Of a stretch of DNA of 11,345 nucleotides, positions 1 to 7,358 are shown piece by piece. A model generated the notes under the pieces. It had not been told where the DNA came from. It saw nothing but the letters and a program-made list of their open reading frames with translations, and did no database searches. The position numbers and the translations under genes were made by a program. The stretch covers positions 1 through 11,345 of the forward strand of contig JAQXFL010000102.1 in NCBI GenBank assembly GCA_029250345.1, written 5' to 3'. Source of the stretch: Candidatus Poseidoniaceae archaeon (GTDB lineage: Archaea > Thermoplasmatota > Poseidoniia > Poseidoniales > Poseidoniaceae). How positions within the stretch are numbered: the stretch's first letter is position 1; each line of letters opens with the position of its first letter.

Positions 1-1625
1 GCCAGTTGCGTCCAATCGACGTCTGCTTCAGCCATTTCGACTTCTTCGACATCCATCTGAGCGAGCTGGAGTTTACCCGAAAGTTCGTCGTTTACTGCGT
101 GCCAGTATGAATACGCTTCAATAACCCAAATACCGGATTCACGTGTTCCGTTTCCTGAACCTTTGACACCGCCAAACGGCAAATGCGCCTCTGCACCGGT
201 GGTTGAATTGTTGATTCCGGTCATTCCAGCCTTGATTCCGGTCTTGTAGCGGTAGGCTTCAAGGCGGTCGTTGGTGTAAATGGCGGAAGAAAGTCCATAC
301 GGGCTTGCGTTTGCCAAGTGAAGAGCGTGGTCAAAGTCGTCTGCTTTGCAGATGGTAACTGCTGGCCCGAAGACTTCTTCGTGGAAACAGTTCATGTCTT
401 CGGTCACCTCAGTAAAGACGTGAGGCCACATGTAAACGCCATCTTCAGCATTGCTGAGGAAATTTGTAGGCTTGTTGTCGCTGGTGATGCGTCCTTGTCC
501 GAAGATTTGCTTTGCACCGGATGCGTTGCACATGTCAACACCGGTGAGGAAATCCTTAGCGTACTTTTCAGAGAGCATAGGCCCGTAAAGAACACCGTCA
601 TGAACGAGGGAATCGCCGATGGTTGTCGATTCTACCTTTTCCATGAACTTCGTCATGAACTCGTCGTAAATGTCCTTGTGAAGAATCAAGTTTCCAAGTG
701 AGGTGCAGCGCTGTCCTGCGGTTCCGAATGCACCCCAGTAGGCGCCTTCAACAGCATTTTCGAGGTTTGCGCTTGGCATAACGACCAGTGGGTTCTTTCC
801 ACCCAATTCAAGTGAACACGAGACGAGGTTTCGTCCACACACTTCGCCGATCATCTTACCGACTTCTGTAGAACCGGTGAAGGAGATTTTGTTGACTCGG
901 CCTTCATCGACTGCGTCAACCAAGTGTTGTCCAGCTCCGCTGCCTTTACCGTGAACCAAGTTGATGACACCGTTTGGCAATCCTGCTTCGTGCATAATGC
1001 GAGCCAATGCGAAGGAAAGCAGTGGTGCGTCTTGTGGACTCTTCCACACGCAGGTGTTTCCGCACATGATTGCTGGAATCATCTTCCAGAAAGGTACTGC
1101 TGCAGGGAAGTTGCAAGCGTTGATGATACCGCAGACACCAAGCGGGCGGCGGTAGGTGAACAGTTCCTTGTCCGGCAATTCGGAGTTGACCGTTTGTCCG
1201 TAGAGACGGCGACCTTCGGACTGGAAAAACAAGCATGTATCGATGGCTTCCTGAACGGAACCTGCTGCTTCTTTCAGTGTCTTTCCGATTTCACGGGTTT
1301 CGAGAGCGACGATAGCGTCTTTGTGTTCCATGAGCAAACGGCCCATGTTTCCGATGATTTGACCACGGGTTGGAGCGGGTGTAGCAGCCCATCCAGGGAA
1401 TGCAGCGTGAGCAGCATCCAATGCTGCGTTGACGTCAGCCTTGGTCGACAATGGGAACTCTCCGAGCGTGTCGTTGAGGATGGCAGGGTTGATTGAAGTG
1501 AAGGTTGCACCATCGCTAGCAAGCGTCAATTGACCGTTGATGATGTTGAATCCTTTCACCGACGGTTTACCGTTTGGATTTTCTGCTGCTAAAAATTCGA
1601 GACCTGTTTCAAGAACGTGAACCAT
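1..1625 (-). CDS. Aldehyde dehydrogenase superfamily protein, C-terminus cut by window edge
   Basis: NAD(P)-dependent oxidation of an aldehyde to its acid, presumably cytosolic. I translated the minus strand from the ATG at 1625-1623; the frame stays open for 541 codons to the left edge, so the stop lies outside. Family hallmarks are all present: NFP substrate/cofactor loop (Asn172), VWK cofactor lysine, FTGSTEVG nucleotide-binding motif, general base Glu273 in LELGGKN, catalytic Cys307 in GTAGQRCTS (34 residues after the Glu, the usual spacing), and HEEVFGP. The late motif GAEAHLPFGGVKGSGNG followed by SGKLQLAQMD resembles bacterial and archaeal ALDHs of broad or unknown substrate. About 540 residues is slightly long for the family; the extra is at both ends, with an acidic tail near the edge. 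The start is preceded by a weak GGGTGTGA. It diverges from the Cdc48 gene. Family is certain; the substrate cannot be told. Confidence 0.93.
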   Translation of the reverse strand, partial: MVHVLETGLEFLAAENPNGKPSVKGFNIINGQLTLASDGATFTSINPAILNDTLGEFPLSTKADVNAALDAAHAAFPGWAATPAPTRGQIIGNMGRLLMEHKDAIVALETREIGKTLKEAAGSVQEAIDTCLFFQSEGRRLYGQTVNSELPDKELFTYRRPLGVCGIINACNFPAAVPFWKMIPAIMCGNTCVWKSPQDAPLLSFALARIMHEAGLPNGVINLVHGKGSGAGQHLVDAVDEGRVNKISFTGSTEVGKMIGEVCGRNLVSCSLELGGKNPLVVMPSANLENAVEGAYWGAFGTAGQRCTSLGNLILHKDIYDEFMTKFMEKVESTTIGDSLVHDGVLYGPMLSEKYAKDFLTGVDMCNASGAKQIFGQGRITSDNKPTNFLSNAEDGVYMWPHVFTEVTEDMNCFHEEVFGPAVTICKADDFDHALHLANASPYGLSSAIYTNDRLEAYRYKTGIKAGMTGINNSTTGAEAHLPFGGVKGSGNGTRESGIWVIEAYSYWHAVNDELSGKLQLAQMDVEEVEMAEADVDWTQL

Positions 1626-1802
1626 GTCACACCCAACGGAACGCCCCTCTTGAAATTGATGGAGTGAATGCAAAGGAAAATTTCTCGTTCGCCGCCATCA
1701 AATGTCGACTTAAGGTTAAAAGGGGGTCGGCATGAATCGGGTAGGAGAGGCGGTCAGCCGATGATTAAATAGGCTCGACAACTCGATGATTGAAGTGGTA
1801 AA
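1626..1802. promoter_or_regulatory. Divergent intergenic promoter region (ALDH / Cdc48)
   Basis: This 177-base gap separates two divergently read genes, so it should hold promoters for both. For the minus-strand gene, A/T-rich candidates are AAAATTTC at 1677-1684 (about 50 bases before the ATG) and the TTAAGGTTAAAAGG stretch at 1700-1713; neither is a strong match. For the plus-strand gene the better candidate is the separate element at 1763-1772. I see no convincing operator palindrome and no small gene. Confidence 0.5.
1763..1772 (+). promoter_or_regulatory. Candidate TATA box for the Cdc48 gene
   Basis: GATTAAATAG is the most TATA-like element upstream of the Cdc48 gene. With the usual archaeal spacing of about 26 bases from box centre to transcription start, the RNA would begin near 1794. 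That gives a leader of about 8 bases to the ATG at 1803, or about 30 bases to the alternative ATG at 1824. Inferred from sequence only; no clear purine-rich BRE is seen. Confidence 0.4.
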
Positions 1803-1811
1803 ATGGTAAAA
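1796..1811 (+). repeat. 8-base tandem repeat across the Cdc48 start codon
   Basis: TGGTAAAA occurs twice head to tail at 1796-1803 and 1804-1811, and the ATG at 1803 is formed at the junction. This suggests the upstream start may be a by-product of slippage, which favours the family-typical start at 1824, though it does not prove it. Confidence 0.6.
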
Positions 1812-4028
1812 GATGAGAAAACAATGTCATTGCGTGTTTCCAAGGCTATCCCGTCCGATGTTGGACACGGAAGAGCTCGAATATCTGGTGAAAACGATCT
1901 CGGTCTTAAGCCAGGCGACATCGTTGAAATCAAGGGTGAAAAGCGCTCAACAGCTGCAATTTACTGGCGCAGCCGACCTGAAGACGCGAAGATGGAAATC
2001 GTACGTGTCGATGGTATCATCCGTAAAAACGCAGGCGTGAGTCTTGGCGACCGAGTTACGGTCAGCAAGGTTGCTGCCAAGGAATGCACAAAACTCGTTC
2101 TTTCTCCAGTTATGGCCAACAAGCAGAAGGTCAAGTTCGGCCCCGGAATCGAAGGATTCGCTCGCCGTGGATTGTCCAAGCGACCGGTCGTCCAAGGTGA
2201 TCGCATCTTTATCCCAGGCATGACCTTGTTTGCTGAAGCACTGCCGTTCGCCGTTCTCCAAACAACTCCAAAAGGCATTGTCAAGGTCACCAACGACACC
2301 GACATTGTCATCAAAGACGAAGCGGTTGACGACGTTGATGTCGGCCAGTCAGAAGGCATTACCTACGAAGACGTAGGTGGCATTGGACAACAACTGCAAA
2401 AAGTCAGAGAAATGATTGAATTGCCACTCAAGCATCCCGAGTTGTTCCGACGGTTGGGAATTGACCCACCAAAGGGAGTACTGCTTCACGGCCCACCAGG
2501 AACTGGAAAAACCATGATTGCCAAGGCTGTTGCTACCGAAGTAAACGCCCACTTCAAGAGCATCAACGGTCCAGAAATCATCTCAAAGTATTACGGTGAA
2601 TCGGAAAAGCAACTTCGAGAGATTTTTGATGAGGCTGCAGAAAATTCCCCGGCAATCATCTTCATTGACGAAATCGATTCGATTTGTCCGAAGCGTGAAG
2701 ACGTGAGCGGAGAAGTAGAACGACGAGTCGTTGCTCAAATGCTCACCCTCATGGACGGTATGCAGGGCCGTGACAACGTTGTTGTCATCGGTGCAACAAA
2801 CCGTAGAGATGCCATTGACCCTGCGTTGAGAAGACCAGGACGGTTCGACCGAGAAATCGAAATTGGCGTACCAGACCGAGACGGACGCAGTGAAATCATG
2901 GACGTCCACACACGGCAAATGCCGATCTCGGATGACTTTGAAATCAACTGGGTTCTCGACAACACCTACGGCTTTGTTGGTGCTGACCTCGCTGCCCTCG
3001 TCCGTGAAGCGGCGATGAAGGCACTTCGCCGTTACCTTCCAGAAATTGATTTGGAAGAAGAGACAATTCCACCGGAAGTCCTCGAAAAGATGGAAGTTCG
3101 TATGGACGATTTCCGCCATGCCATCAAGGATGTTGAACCGTCTGCTCTCCGAGAAATCTACGTTGAAATCCCTGAAGTCACTTGGGACGAAGTAGGTGGA
3201 TTAGAGGAAGTCAAAGACCGACTGAAGGAATCCGTTGAATGGCCACTCACAAAACCTGAGTTGTTCGAACACTTCGGAATTAAACCACCGAGAGGAATTG
3301 TACTGTTCGGAGCACCTGGAACTGGAAAAACACTACTGGCGAAGGCGATTGCGAACGAAGCTCAAGCGAACTTCATCAGCATCAAGGGCCCAGAAATGAT
3401 TTCCAAGTGGGTCGGCGAATCCGAACGAGGTATCCGTGAAATTTTCAAGAAGGCAAAGCAATCGGCTCCTGCAATCATCTTCCTTGATGAATTTGAATCG
3501 ATAGCCAGCATGCGCTCCTCTTCTGGAACAGAAGGAAGCGATGTCGGAAACCGAGTTGTCAACCAACTGCTTGCAAGCATGGACGGTGTCGAATCCTTGG
3601 ATGGTGTCATCATCGTGGCTGCCACCAACCGACCCGAGATGATTGACCCAGCATTGCTACGCAGTGGTCGATTTGAGCGTGTTCTCCACGTCCCTCCACC
3701 GGATGCGGGTGCTCGTGAAGTCATCTTCAAAATCCACAGCGAAGGTATGCCTTTGTCGAAGTTCTCTCTCAAGGACATCATCGGTGGTCTCGACGGATTT
3801 ACCGGTGCTGACATTGAGGCAGTTTGCCGAGAAGCCGCGCTCATCTGTATGCGTGCAGGCAAGAAGAAGGTCACTAAGACGCATTTCGAAGACGCCATCA
3901 AGCGTGTCCGACCAACGGTCACTGCAGAGATGCTCGCCTACTATCAGAAGATGGAAACATTGCTCACATCCGGCCTCTCGAACATCAAGCGTTCCAGAGA
4001 CACTGGATTTGGAATGGAATCGATGTGA
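1803..4028 (+). CDS. cdc48: Cdc48/VAT-type AAA+ ATPase (p97 homologue)
   Basis: Hexameric ATP-driven unfoldase of the archaeal cytoplasm, which unfolds proteins and can feed the 20S proteasome. The 741 residues show the full VAT layout: N-terminal double-psi barrel and Cdc48 domain 2 (about 8-180), AAA module D1 with Walker A GPPGTGKT (230-237), pore loop KYYGESE (262-268), Walker B IIFIDEID (285-292), ATNR sensor (Asn333) and arginine finger RPGRFDR (344-350), then D2 with GAPGTGKT (503-510), KWVGESE (535-541), IIFLDEFES (559-567) and SGRFER (621-626). Both ATPase sites look intact. The C-terminus ends in GFGMESM and lacks the hydrophobic-Tyr-X tail used for proteasome docking. The start may be Met1 or Met8 (1824): family members usually begin at the MSL-RV position, which is Met8 here. 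A PRC-barrel gene follows after 68 bases on the same strand. Confidence 0.97.
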   Translation: MVKDEKTMSLRVSKAIPSDVGHGRARISGENDLGLKPGDIVEIKGEKRSTAAIYWRSRPEDAKMEIVRVDGIIRKNAGVSLGDRVTVSKVAAKECTKLVLSPVMANKQKVKFGPGIEGFARRGLSKRPVVQGDRIFIPGMTLFAEALPFAVLQTTPKGIVKVTNDTDIVIKDEAVDDVDVGQSEGITYEDVGGIGQQLQKVREMIELPLKHPELFRRLGIDPPKGVLLHGPPGTGKTMIAKAVATEVNAHFKSINGPEIISKYYGESEKQLREIFDEAAENSPAIIFIDEIDSICPKREDVSGEVERRVVAQMLTLMDGMQGRDNVVVIGATNRRDAIDPALRRPGRFDREIEIGVPDRDGRSEIMDVHTRQMPISDDFEINWVLDNTYGFVGADLAALVREAAMKALRRYLPEIDLEEETIPPEVLEKMEVRMDDFRHAIKDVEPSALREIYVEIPEVTWDEVGGLEEVKDRLKESVEWPLTKPELFEHFGIKPPRGIVLFGAPGTGKTLLAKAIANEAQANFISIKGPEMISKWVGESERGIREIFKKAKQSAPAIIFLDEFESIASMRSSSGTEGSDVGNRVVNQLLASMDGVESLDGVIIVAATNRPEMIDPALLRSGRFERVLHVPPPDAGAREVIFKIHSEGMPLSKFSLKDIIGGLDGFTGADIEAVCREAALICMRAGKKKVTKTHFEDAIKRVRPTVTAEMLAYYQKMETLLTSGLSNIKRSRDTGFGMESM

Positions 4029-4096
4029 GGGTCGTCCTTCAATCGACGCATTGATGTGCTGCATCGGTGTGGTTAAACCGTCAGTGGAGTGAAACT

Positions 4097-4336
4097 ATGG
4101 CAGTCTTTGCACGGGAAATAATCGGTCGTGAAGTCGTGGATTCACACAGTGTACTCTTGGGTACATTGCGTGACATTGTGTTCGACAAGCAGTCTGGTTC
4201 AATCTCAGCAATCCATGTCAAAGTCGAACAAGACATCGACCCAACTGTTCTACCTTGGGAGATGATTGAAGGCCTCATGCAGATCCCTGTCGACGAAGTA
4301 TCCCGCATTGCATCTCGTGTCCACCTCAAGCGTTGA
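4097..4336 (+). CDS. Small PRC-barrel domain protein
   Basis: 79-residue protein that is almost exactly one PRC-barrel fold. It opens with AREIIGREVVDS, then LLGTLRDIVFD-KQSGSISAIHV, then LPWEMIEG and a closing strand IASRVHLKR, the typical order of the domain. There is no membrane segment. The frame extends upstream to 4067, but the ATG at 4097 has a GGAGTGA Shine-Dalgarno at 4086-4092 and gives the usual domain start. Stand-alone PRC-barrel proteins of this size are widespread in archaea; some (CdpB of haloarchaea) act with SepF in cell division, others are of unknown role, and the bacterial domain also occurs in RimM and photosynthetic reaction centres. It lies 68 bases after Cdc48 and 123 bases before the DUF4350-like gene, all on one strand. 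The fold is confident; the specific role is unknown. Confidence 0.88.
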   Translation: MAVFAREIIGREVVDSHSVLLGTLRDIVFDKQSGSISAIHVKVEQDIDPTVLPWEMIEGLMQIPVDEVSRIASRVHLKR

Positions 4337-4459
4337 GATGACCGAATTTACGAGATTCAAACCGCTTTTGGAATGAGCATTTGACACTCGCCGGATAACA
4401 ACCTTCTAAACCCAAAGGAACACGTGGGAATGTCGGAACAGTGCTCTAGAGGTGGACCA
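4337..4459 (+). promoter_or_regulatory. Intergenic leader before the DUF4350-DUF58 operon
   Basis: These 123 bases are the largest gap on the plus strand between 1803 and 8573, so a separate promoter for the membrane operon is plausible. The best TATA-like stretch is CTTCTAAACCC at 4403-4413, which would place a start near 4433 and leave a leader of about 27 bases to the ATG at 4460. The match is weak, and read-through from the PRC-barrel gene is equally possible. Confidence 0.3.
4449..4454 (+). promoter_or_regulatory. Shine-Dalgarno deciding the start of the DUF4350-like gene
   Basis: GAGGTG lies 5 bases before the ATG at 4460. Upstream in-frame starts exist (GTG at 4424, ATG at 4430), but neither has a comparable site, and both would translate through this one. 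The 4460 start also puts the first membrane helix close to the N-terminus, as expected. Confidence 0.7.
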
Positions 4460-6094
4460 ATGCTTGACGACTTGAATCTCAATTACCGCAGAATAGGCCT
4501 CCAAGCCGCATTTTGGTCGGTCATGCTGGTTTTGTTACTCAGTATTTTGATTAATTTTGTCAACCTGACCAACACCAACCAGTTGTCCGCATACGATGAC
4601 GACTGGAACGATATGTCTGCGTTCCGCCAAGACATCAAGGACATGGGAATTCAAACCAACTCATTGGTGAGCAGCCCACTTCTTCTTGCCGACATTGAAG
4701 ACCCTCGAAACACCACCTATATTTTAGCAGGTGTGGAGCGAGACACACTCTCCCTACCGCAATTTGACAGCGACGGCTTCATCACCATTGCGGCTGAAGA
4801 CGGATATTCTCCGTCAGAAATTGATGCGATCGTCGAATTTGTTGACGCTGGCGGTACTGCACTGGTCCTTGACGACTACGGTTTTGCAGGCAGCATTGCT
4901 CAAGCCTACGGTGTTCGATACACCGGCTATCAGTTGTTTGACACAACGTACGTCCAAGAATTGGATTACAATTACATCTGGATGTGTGTGCAAGCCACAC
5001 CGTGCGGAATGAACGGCAGCAGCATCGACCCTGACACCATCTCAGTTCACGAGCGATGGAGCGGCGCAAGCGGCGAAGGCGCACATCCCTGCAAACTCAT
5101 GAACGGACAATCCATGCCGTTGGAAGATGCCGGCCTGTGCGCACACCATTGGAACAACGGAGAGATAGAGTACAACGCAACCTATCAAATGCTGCTGAAC
5201 AACATCACGGCCTTGGAACTTATTCCGGGAGTGAACGGCGCACTTTCAGAAGTATCCATTCGAGCCGTGACCAGCAACGAAGCGACGGTAGATGTCAACG
5301 GCGACGGTGAAATCTGGGTTGGAAACGAAGTCAACTCCGAAACACCTGACCTTTGGGGACAATTCAATCTCAGCATCGAAGCATGTGCACGAAAATCATG
5401 CGACCCAGATGAAGGCGGTCGAATTGTATTCATGGCCGATGGTTCGGCACTCATCAACGCCATCTACGACTATGAAGGGTTCAACGATCCGAACAATCCA
5501 TTGTACGGAACCAACGATTGCGTGACCAACAACACGAAATGTATTCCAGAAAACGATAACCGCAAATGGGCGCTGGATTTCATTGCTGAAGCACTGATGT
5601 CAAGTAAAATCGGCGAAGAAGGCCAACCTTCTGAAAACGCAGTGGTTATTTTTGATGAATCCAGACATCCGCAAAACGCATTGTTCGCAGATTCCTACAA
5701 CACGGTATACTTCCTGTTGGTCTATTTCACCGGTGAAGGACTTGCTATGCTTCTGCTGTTCCTCGGCTTGTTTATTGCCTTCGAAGCTGTACTCATCAAG
5801 AAGCGAGATCCTGAACCTTGGCGGCACGTTTTCAGCATCATTTACTACGGATTCGGAGATGCAAACCGCTACACATACTACGCAAAATCCGATAAAATCC
5901 GACAAGTGTTCCTCTCAAAGGTCCGAAATCAAAACGGCCTCTCACGAGAAGAGTTCCACGCTATGCCGGCTCGTGAACTTGTGTCACTCATCAACGACCC
6001 AGTGTTAGCAAAGTTCGCTATTGAGCCAGGCAAATACTCGCTGGAGCAGACGGTTGCTGTCGTCAAACGAATCAAAGCATGGGGAAGAACCTGA
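4460..6094 (+). CDS. DUF4350-like membrane protein with large extracytoplasmic domain
   Basis: 544 residues: short cytoplasmic start, membrane helix 1 (about 13-36), an outside domain (37-415), helix 2 (about 416-446) and a cytoplasmic tail of about 100 residues rich in basic and aromatic residues. The topology, the SEIDAIVEFVDAGGTALVLDDYG segment (119-141), the GGRIVFMADGSALIN segment (319-333) and the VVIFDESRHPQNA segment (395-407) fit DUF4350 proteins of MoxR/DUF58 loci, whose core resembles a glutamine-amidotransferase-like fold without its catalytic residues. The outside domain is unusually elaborate: eight cysteines in four close pairs (176/182, 211/227, 309/314, 354/361), an EF-hand-like DVNGDGEI loop (278-285) and seven N-x-S/T sequons. 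Its stop overlaps the Shine-Dalgarno of the DUF58 gene. The family call is moderately confident; the molecular role is unknown, with membrane protein maturation or envelope assembly inferred from the locus type. Confidence 0.8.
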   Translation: MLDDLNLNYRRIGLQAAFWSVMLVLLLSILINFVNLTNTNQLSAYDDDWNDMSAFRQDIKDMGIQTNSLVSSPLLLADIEDPRNTTYILAGVERDTLSLPQFDSDGFITIAAEDGYSPSEIDAIVEFVDAGGTALVLDDYGFAGSIAQAYGVRYTGYQLFDTTYVQELDYNYIWMCVQATPCGMNGSSIDPDTISVHERWSGASGEGAHPCKLMNGQSMPLEDAGLCAHHWNNGEIEYNATYQMLLNNITALELIPGVNGALSEVSIRAVTSNEATVDVNGDGEIWVGNEVNSETPDLWGQFNLSIEACARKSCDPDEGGRIVFMADGSALINAIYDYEGFNDPNNPLYGTNDCVTNNTKCIPENDNRKWALDFIAEALMSSKIGEEGQPSENAVVIFDESRHPQNALFADSYNTVYFLLVYFTGEGLAMLLLFLGLFIAFEAVLIKKRDPEPWRHVFSIIYYGFGDANRYTYYAKSDKIRQVFLSKVRNQNGLSREEFHAMPARELVSLINDPVLAKFAIEPGKYSLEQTVAVVKRIKAWGRT

Positions 6095-6100
6095 GGTGAT
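6093..6100 (+). promoter_or_regulatory. Shine-Dalgarno overlapping the upstream stop
   Basis: GAGGTGAT is a full-length match to the archaeal 16S rRNA tail. It begins inside the TGA stop of the DUF4350-like gene and lies 3 bases before the DUF58 ATG at 6104. The arrangement implies translational coupling of the two proteins. Confidence 0.8.
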
Positions 6101-6103
6101 ATC

Positions 6104-7357
6104 ATGTGGACACGTAAGGCATCTTTCACATTCACCGGTGGTATAGCACTGATTCTCATTGGGATGATGATTGCCAACCTTCAGATGATGATTCTTGGAC
6201 TGACCTTCATTGCCTTCATTGTCGTCAATTCGTGGATTTCAGGCCACGGCGATGTCGAAGTTCAACGAACACTCTCGGCAGATAATCTCTACAAGGGCGA
6301 TGACTTGTACGTTGAATTGTTGGTAACCAACCGTTCCAACCGCAACACGCAACTCTTGGAGGTCTACGATAACATCCCTCACGAAATGAAGTTGAGAAGT
6401 GGACTGAATCAAATGCGCCTCAATCTCAAACCTGGAGAAAGTGCTCGAATACGCTATGTATTACGCTGTCCATTGCGAGGTCATTTTTCGATTGGACCGG
6501 TTTCATTGCGTTCACGCAACACCTTCAACCTTGGAGTCGATGAAATGTACGTCGATCACCACAGCGACATTGTCATCTTCCCACAAATCAAAGAAGTTGA
6601 GGAAGCATTCCTCCGTTCACGCACTCCAAAGATGTACACTGGAGCCACAACACTGCGAACGCCTGGACAAGGTTCAGAGTTCTACTCATTGAGAGAATAT
6701 GTCCCCGGCGACCCGTTCAAGAACATCAATTGGAAGGCCTTTGCCCGAACCGGCGACTTGATGGTCAACGAAAAGTGTCGAGATGCTGTTACAGATTTGT
6801 ATATTCTTCTCGACAGCAGAGACATCGCTCGAATCGGTACTGTGCTGAAGAATCCTCTTGAAATGGGAACCGTCTCAGCCGCCAGTCTTGCAGCATTCTT
6901 CCTTAAGAGAAGAGATTCTGTGGCTTTGGCCATCTTCGATGACAGCCTTGCCTATCTCCCGCCGGACACCGGTGACAAGCAGTATTTCAAAATCCTCAGC
7001 GCTCTTGCCGGCGTATCCCCCAAAGGAACGATGCCGTTGCAAGCTGTGACAAACTCATTGAGTGGAAGATTCAGCCGAGGCAGTCCGGTGTTCATCATCT
7101 CGTCATGCGAAGGCGACGGAACTGTTCCTGCTGCCGTACGAGACCTCGTTGGACGGGGGCACGAAGTGACTGTACTCTCGCCATCAAGCATCGACTTTGA
7201 GCGATTAGTCAGTCGAATTCCTCGTATGTCCTATGAGGTTCTCAAACTCGAGCGTCAGAACCGCCTCACCACACTGGCTGGTTCTGGAGCAATGGTCATT
7301 GACTGGATGCCAGACATGGACTTGTCACAAGCATTGATGCAAGTGAGGGGGTATTGA
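6104..7357 (+). CDS. DUF58 family protein with degenerate vWA site
   Basis: 417 residues. Two N-terminal membrane helices form a hairpin (about 9-42), followed by a beta-rich region (about 50-160) and the DUF58 core. The family signature is clear at 193-212: YSLREYVPGDPF, then INWKAFARTGDLMVNE. The C-terminal part is von Willebrand A-like, but the expected MIDAS metal motif DxSxS is replaced by DSRDI (236-240), so metal binding in the usual way is doubtful. DUF58 proteins are normally partners of MoxR AAA+ ATPases and are linked to assembly of membrane or secreted complexes; no MoxR gene lies in this window. The gene sits in an operon, 9 bases after the DUF4350-like gene and 1 base before a polytopic membrane protein. 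The family call is firm; the function is inferred. Confidence 0.92.
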   Translation: MWTRKASFTFTGGIALILIGMMIANLQMMILGLTFIAFIVVNSWISGHGDVEVQRTLSADNLYKGDDLYVELLVTNRSNRNTQLLEVYDNIPHEMKLRSGLNQMRLNLKPGESARIRYVLRCPLRGHFSIGPVSLRSRNTFNLGVDEMYVDHHSDIVIFPQIKEVEEAFLRSRTPKMYTGATTLRTPGQGSEFYSLREYVPGDPFKNINWKAFARTGDLMVNEKCRDAVTDLYILLDSRDIARIGTVLKNPLEMGTVSAASLAAFFLKRRDSVALAIFDDSLAYLPPDTGDKQYFKILSALAGVSPKGTMPLQAVTNSLSGRFSRGSPVFIISSCEGDGTVPAAVRDLVGRGHEVTVLSPSSIDFERLVSRIPRMSYEVLKLERQNRLTTLAGSGAMVIDWMPDMDLSQALMQVRGY

Positions 7358-7358
7358 G

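Noticed and set aside
318..701. Plus-strand open frame of 127 codons within the aldehyde dehydrogenase
   Set aside because: It lies antisense to an intact, motif-complete enzyme; its translation shows no domain and there is no ribosome binding site.
924..1496. Plus-strand open frame of 190 codons, and minus-strand frames at 946-1236 and 1274-1522
   Set aside because: All overlap the aldehyde dehydrogenase in other frames, with Cys/Ser-rich or Arg-rich translations typical of shadow frames.
3362..3922. Minus-strand open frame of 186 codons inside Cdc48, and similar frames at 2583-3119 and 3657-4064
   Set aside because: They are antisense to the conserved AAA modules and show no recognisable protein features.
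4039..4056. Short inverted repeat TCAAT...ATTGA after Cdc48
   Set aside because: The stem is only 5 base pairs with no T-tract, too weak to call a terminator or operator.
4067..4096. Ten-codon N-terminal extension of the PRC-barrel protein from ATG 4067
   Set aside because: The GGAGTGA at 4086-4092 supports the ATG at 4097, and the extension lies outside the PRC-barrel domain.
4424..4459. Extended N-terminus of the DUF4350-like protein from GTG 4424 or ATG 4430
   Set aside because: It has no good ribosome binding site and would translate through the GAGGTG that serves the ATG at 4460.
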